A stretch of 64,000 bases of DNA from assembly GCA_013400975.1 (NCBI GenBank), contig WBMZ01000355.1:62001-126000 (forward strand). The letters run 5' to 3'. Source of the DNA: Atrichornis clamosus. Its lineage: Eukaryota; Chordata; Aves; Passeriformes; Menuridae. The notes under the pieces were generated by a model. It ran no database searches. It was not told where the DNA came from and saw only the letters and a program-made list of their open reading frames with translations. Shown here in pieces: positions 62,316-64,000 of the stretch (positions are counted from its first letter, which is position 1; each line of letters opens with the position of its first letter). The position numbers were made by a program, and so were the translations under genes.

Positions 62316-64000
62316 GCTTGCACCGACAAGCAAAAAACCCTCCCTCCTGCTTTGGTTGATTGGAACAGCTTTTCCCAGCATAGGTGCAGCCTAACAACAA
62401 ATGGAGGAGGAGAAAACACGTTGTTCAAGTTCAGTAAGAAGCTTCACCAGCTTCAGAGCATCAGTACCATTAGGCAGCACACAACATAGCTGCAACTGAG
62501 TAGAGCTCAAGTAGATATGTTGAAAAAAATCCAAGGCTTGTTTTTCATGTTGCTATGATTCTAAGTAACAGACAGGGTGCCATGACATTAGCAGCACATT
62601 GAAACAAAGTATTCCTACGTCTTCAAAGCTTGACATTAAAAGTTACAAGTTGTGGGAAAATAAATTTAGAGACGCTACTCTAAGAGGTGCAGTAAAAGCG
62701 GGTAAGGAACGTAACAACAACGATGAAGGCACTGTCAGAAAATATGGCTTGGCTAAAGCCTCTAAGTCCGAAGTGTTTATACAAACCACAGCCAAGAGTT
62801 TTGACAGCATATGAACCATCTCACTATGTACTAGTGGTTTTGGCTGCCAGAAGCTAAAAGTTGACCAAGCTATTTCTTAAAAGTTTTAAAATCAGATATT
62901 TGCTGGTTAAAAGGAATGTAATTTTTTTTTAATGGCCACTTAAGTCAGTTTCTTTTTCATTTAAAATCTTTATTTTTAGGTTTTGTTGAAATTGAAAGAA
63001 ATGAAAAATTCAATAGCATCCCAGAGGGTTACACCTGGTGAGTACGGGAACAGATGTGAAATATTTTTTCCTTGACTAACACTAGATTCCATAGAGTGAT
63101 GATGATTTCTAAGGTATGCAACCACAAAAAGCTTCTTACTCCAGAAAAATTGTCACTGAGCTATTTAAACTCGTAACTGCAGTATCAGTGCAAACATGTT
63201 GATGAAATAATCGCTTGGATTTGGCTGCATGGTGCTGTTTTGCTGCTGCAGCGCTCTGGGGCGATTGTCATTTCAGGTAGGATGGGTAATAAAGGAACCC
63301 TTTGGAGAGAGACTTGTTAACCAGTGCAGCACCATTGCATGGAATGTCTGGTGCCATGGACATTATACAAGCTAGAGTCCTCATACCATGTTACCTTGCT
63401 TAAGTGTTGGTCACAAGAAGTGGAATTCAATTAGTGGAAAACAGCTCAGAAACATATGGAGGAAGATACTGATCCTTTGTGTTTAAAAAGAAAACATCTA
63501 TCAAAGTGTCCATCACTGATGTCTATAAAGAGGTTCCTAAAATTCAGAAGTTTCAAATACCACAAGCCGGAGAAGTATCATTTTTTACTCATTAAATTCT
63601 ATTCTCTTTGCCTGACAATTCAACTGTTCCTTTCTTGCATCACATAAAAGAATTTTTACAGCCTACCACCTTATTTTCAAAATAGAAAAGCATAATATAA
63701 AGAACAATAAATAATAAAGTATAATTCAATTCAGAGACACAGTGGGGATCTGCAATATTGAACAAAGAATGCAAACCTCACATAGAGAAAAAGAAGGATT
63801 AAGCCAAAGAAATGTGGTGTGGTGTAGGCAACAGAGAACAAAATTACATGGTCAAATATTCCATTGATGAAAAGACATATAAGTTGTTAATTTAAAAGGT
63901 GAGCCATGGTAAGACAAGTTCAACTTTGAAAATAATGTATGAAAATCAGATTTTGATTTTGTGACTTGCCTTTTTTCATGTAGCTCCCCCGTGGTAATTC

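Larger units (their letters stand above)
50646..64000 (-). other. DLG2: DLG2 intron upstream of the PDZ1 second-half exon (partial)
   Basis: Intronic sequence that continues past base 64000. The exon for the first half of PDZ1 (a [18 protein letters not shown] sequence on the minus strand) was searched for and is absent. Contents are CR1 fragments at 50747-50808, 52482-52806, 57759-58150 and 58699-58988, and simple repeats at 55416, 57110 and 59799. A GC-rich block spans 60890-62110, and a MIR-like SINE lies at 62118-62315. The stretches 53330-55200 and 62400-64000 show nothing I can identify. Confidence 0.85.

Noticed and set aside
63960..64000. Possible exon end with a GC-type donor (AAGGCAAGT on the minus strand) at the window edge
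   Set aside because: Only about 30 bases are visible, no frame matches the known DLG2 exon preceding this position, and GC donors are rare.

Overview
The window is a piece of a bird genome, almost all of it intron. The organism call rests on CR1 LINEs being the only abundant interspersed repeat, several of them ending in the avian CR1 3' tail (copies of ATTCTATG). The rest of the background is AT-rich and CpG-poor. I cannot name the species. Nothing in the window is bacterial, viral or plasmid-like.

The only gene I can support is DLG2 (PSD-93/chapsyn-110), a synaptic MAGUK scaffold, on the minus strand. Its 5' end therefore lies beyond base 64000 and its 3' end before base 1. Four consecutive coding exons are present: 50476-50645 (second half of PDZ1 and the PDZ1-PDZ2 linker), 24926-25062 (first half of PDZ2, with the GLGF loop), 15813-15957 (second half of PDZ2) and 12476-12617 (linker toward PDZ3). 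All have GT/AG borders and the reading phases join exactly. Together they encode about 198 codons of the roughly 870-residue protein. The three complete introns are 25413, 8968 and 3195 bp. The start of PDZ1, PDZ3, SH3 and guanylate-kinase exons are not in the window.

Region by region: 1-12475 is intron with one long decayed minus-strand CR1 (about 6890-9165). 12618-15812 is a short intron with a CR1 tail. 15958-24925 holds a minus-strand CR1 tail and a plus-strand CR1 body. 25063-50475 holds further CR1 fragments, a perfect hairpin and a diverged 122-bp direct repeat. 50646-64000 holds CR1 fragments, simple repeats, a GC- and CpG-rich patch and a probable MIR-type SINE.

I found no convincing undescribed system. 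The observations most worth checking are the duplicated 122-bp intronic element at 42840 and 43671, the PDZ2 exon pair whose phases allow in-frame loss of the whole domain, the 91-codon open read-through after the PDZ2 GLGF exon, the MIR-like copy at 62118, and the CpG cluster at 61735-61960. No tRNA, rRNA, CRISPR array, intact transposon or second protein-coding gene was recognised.
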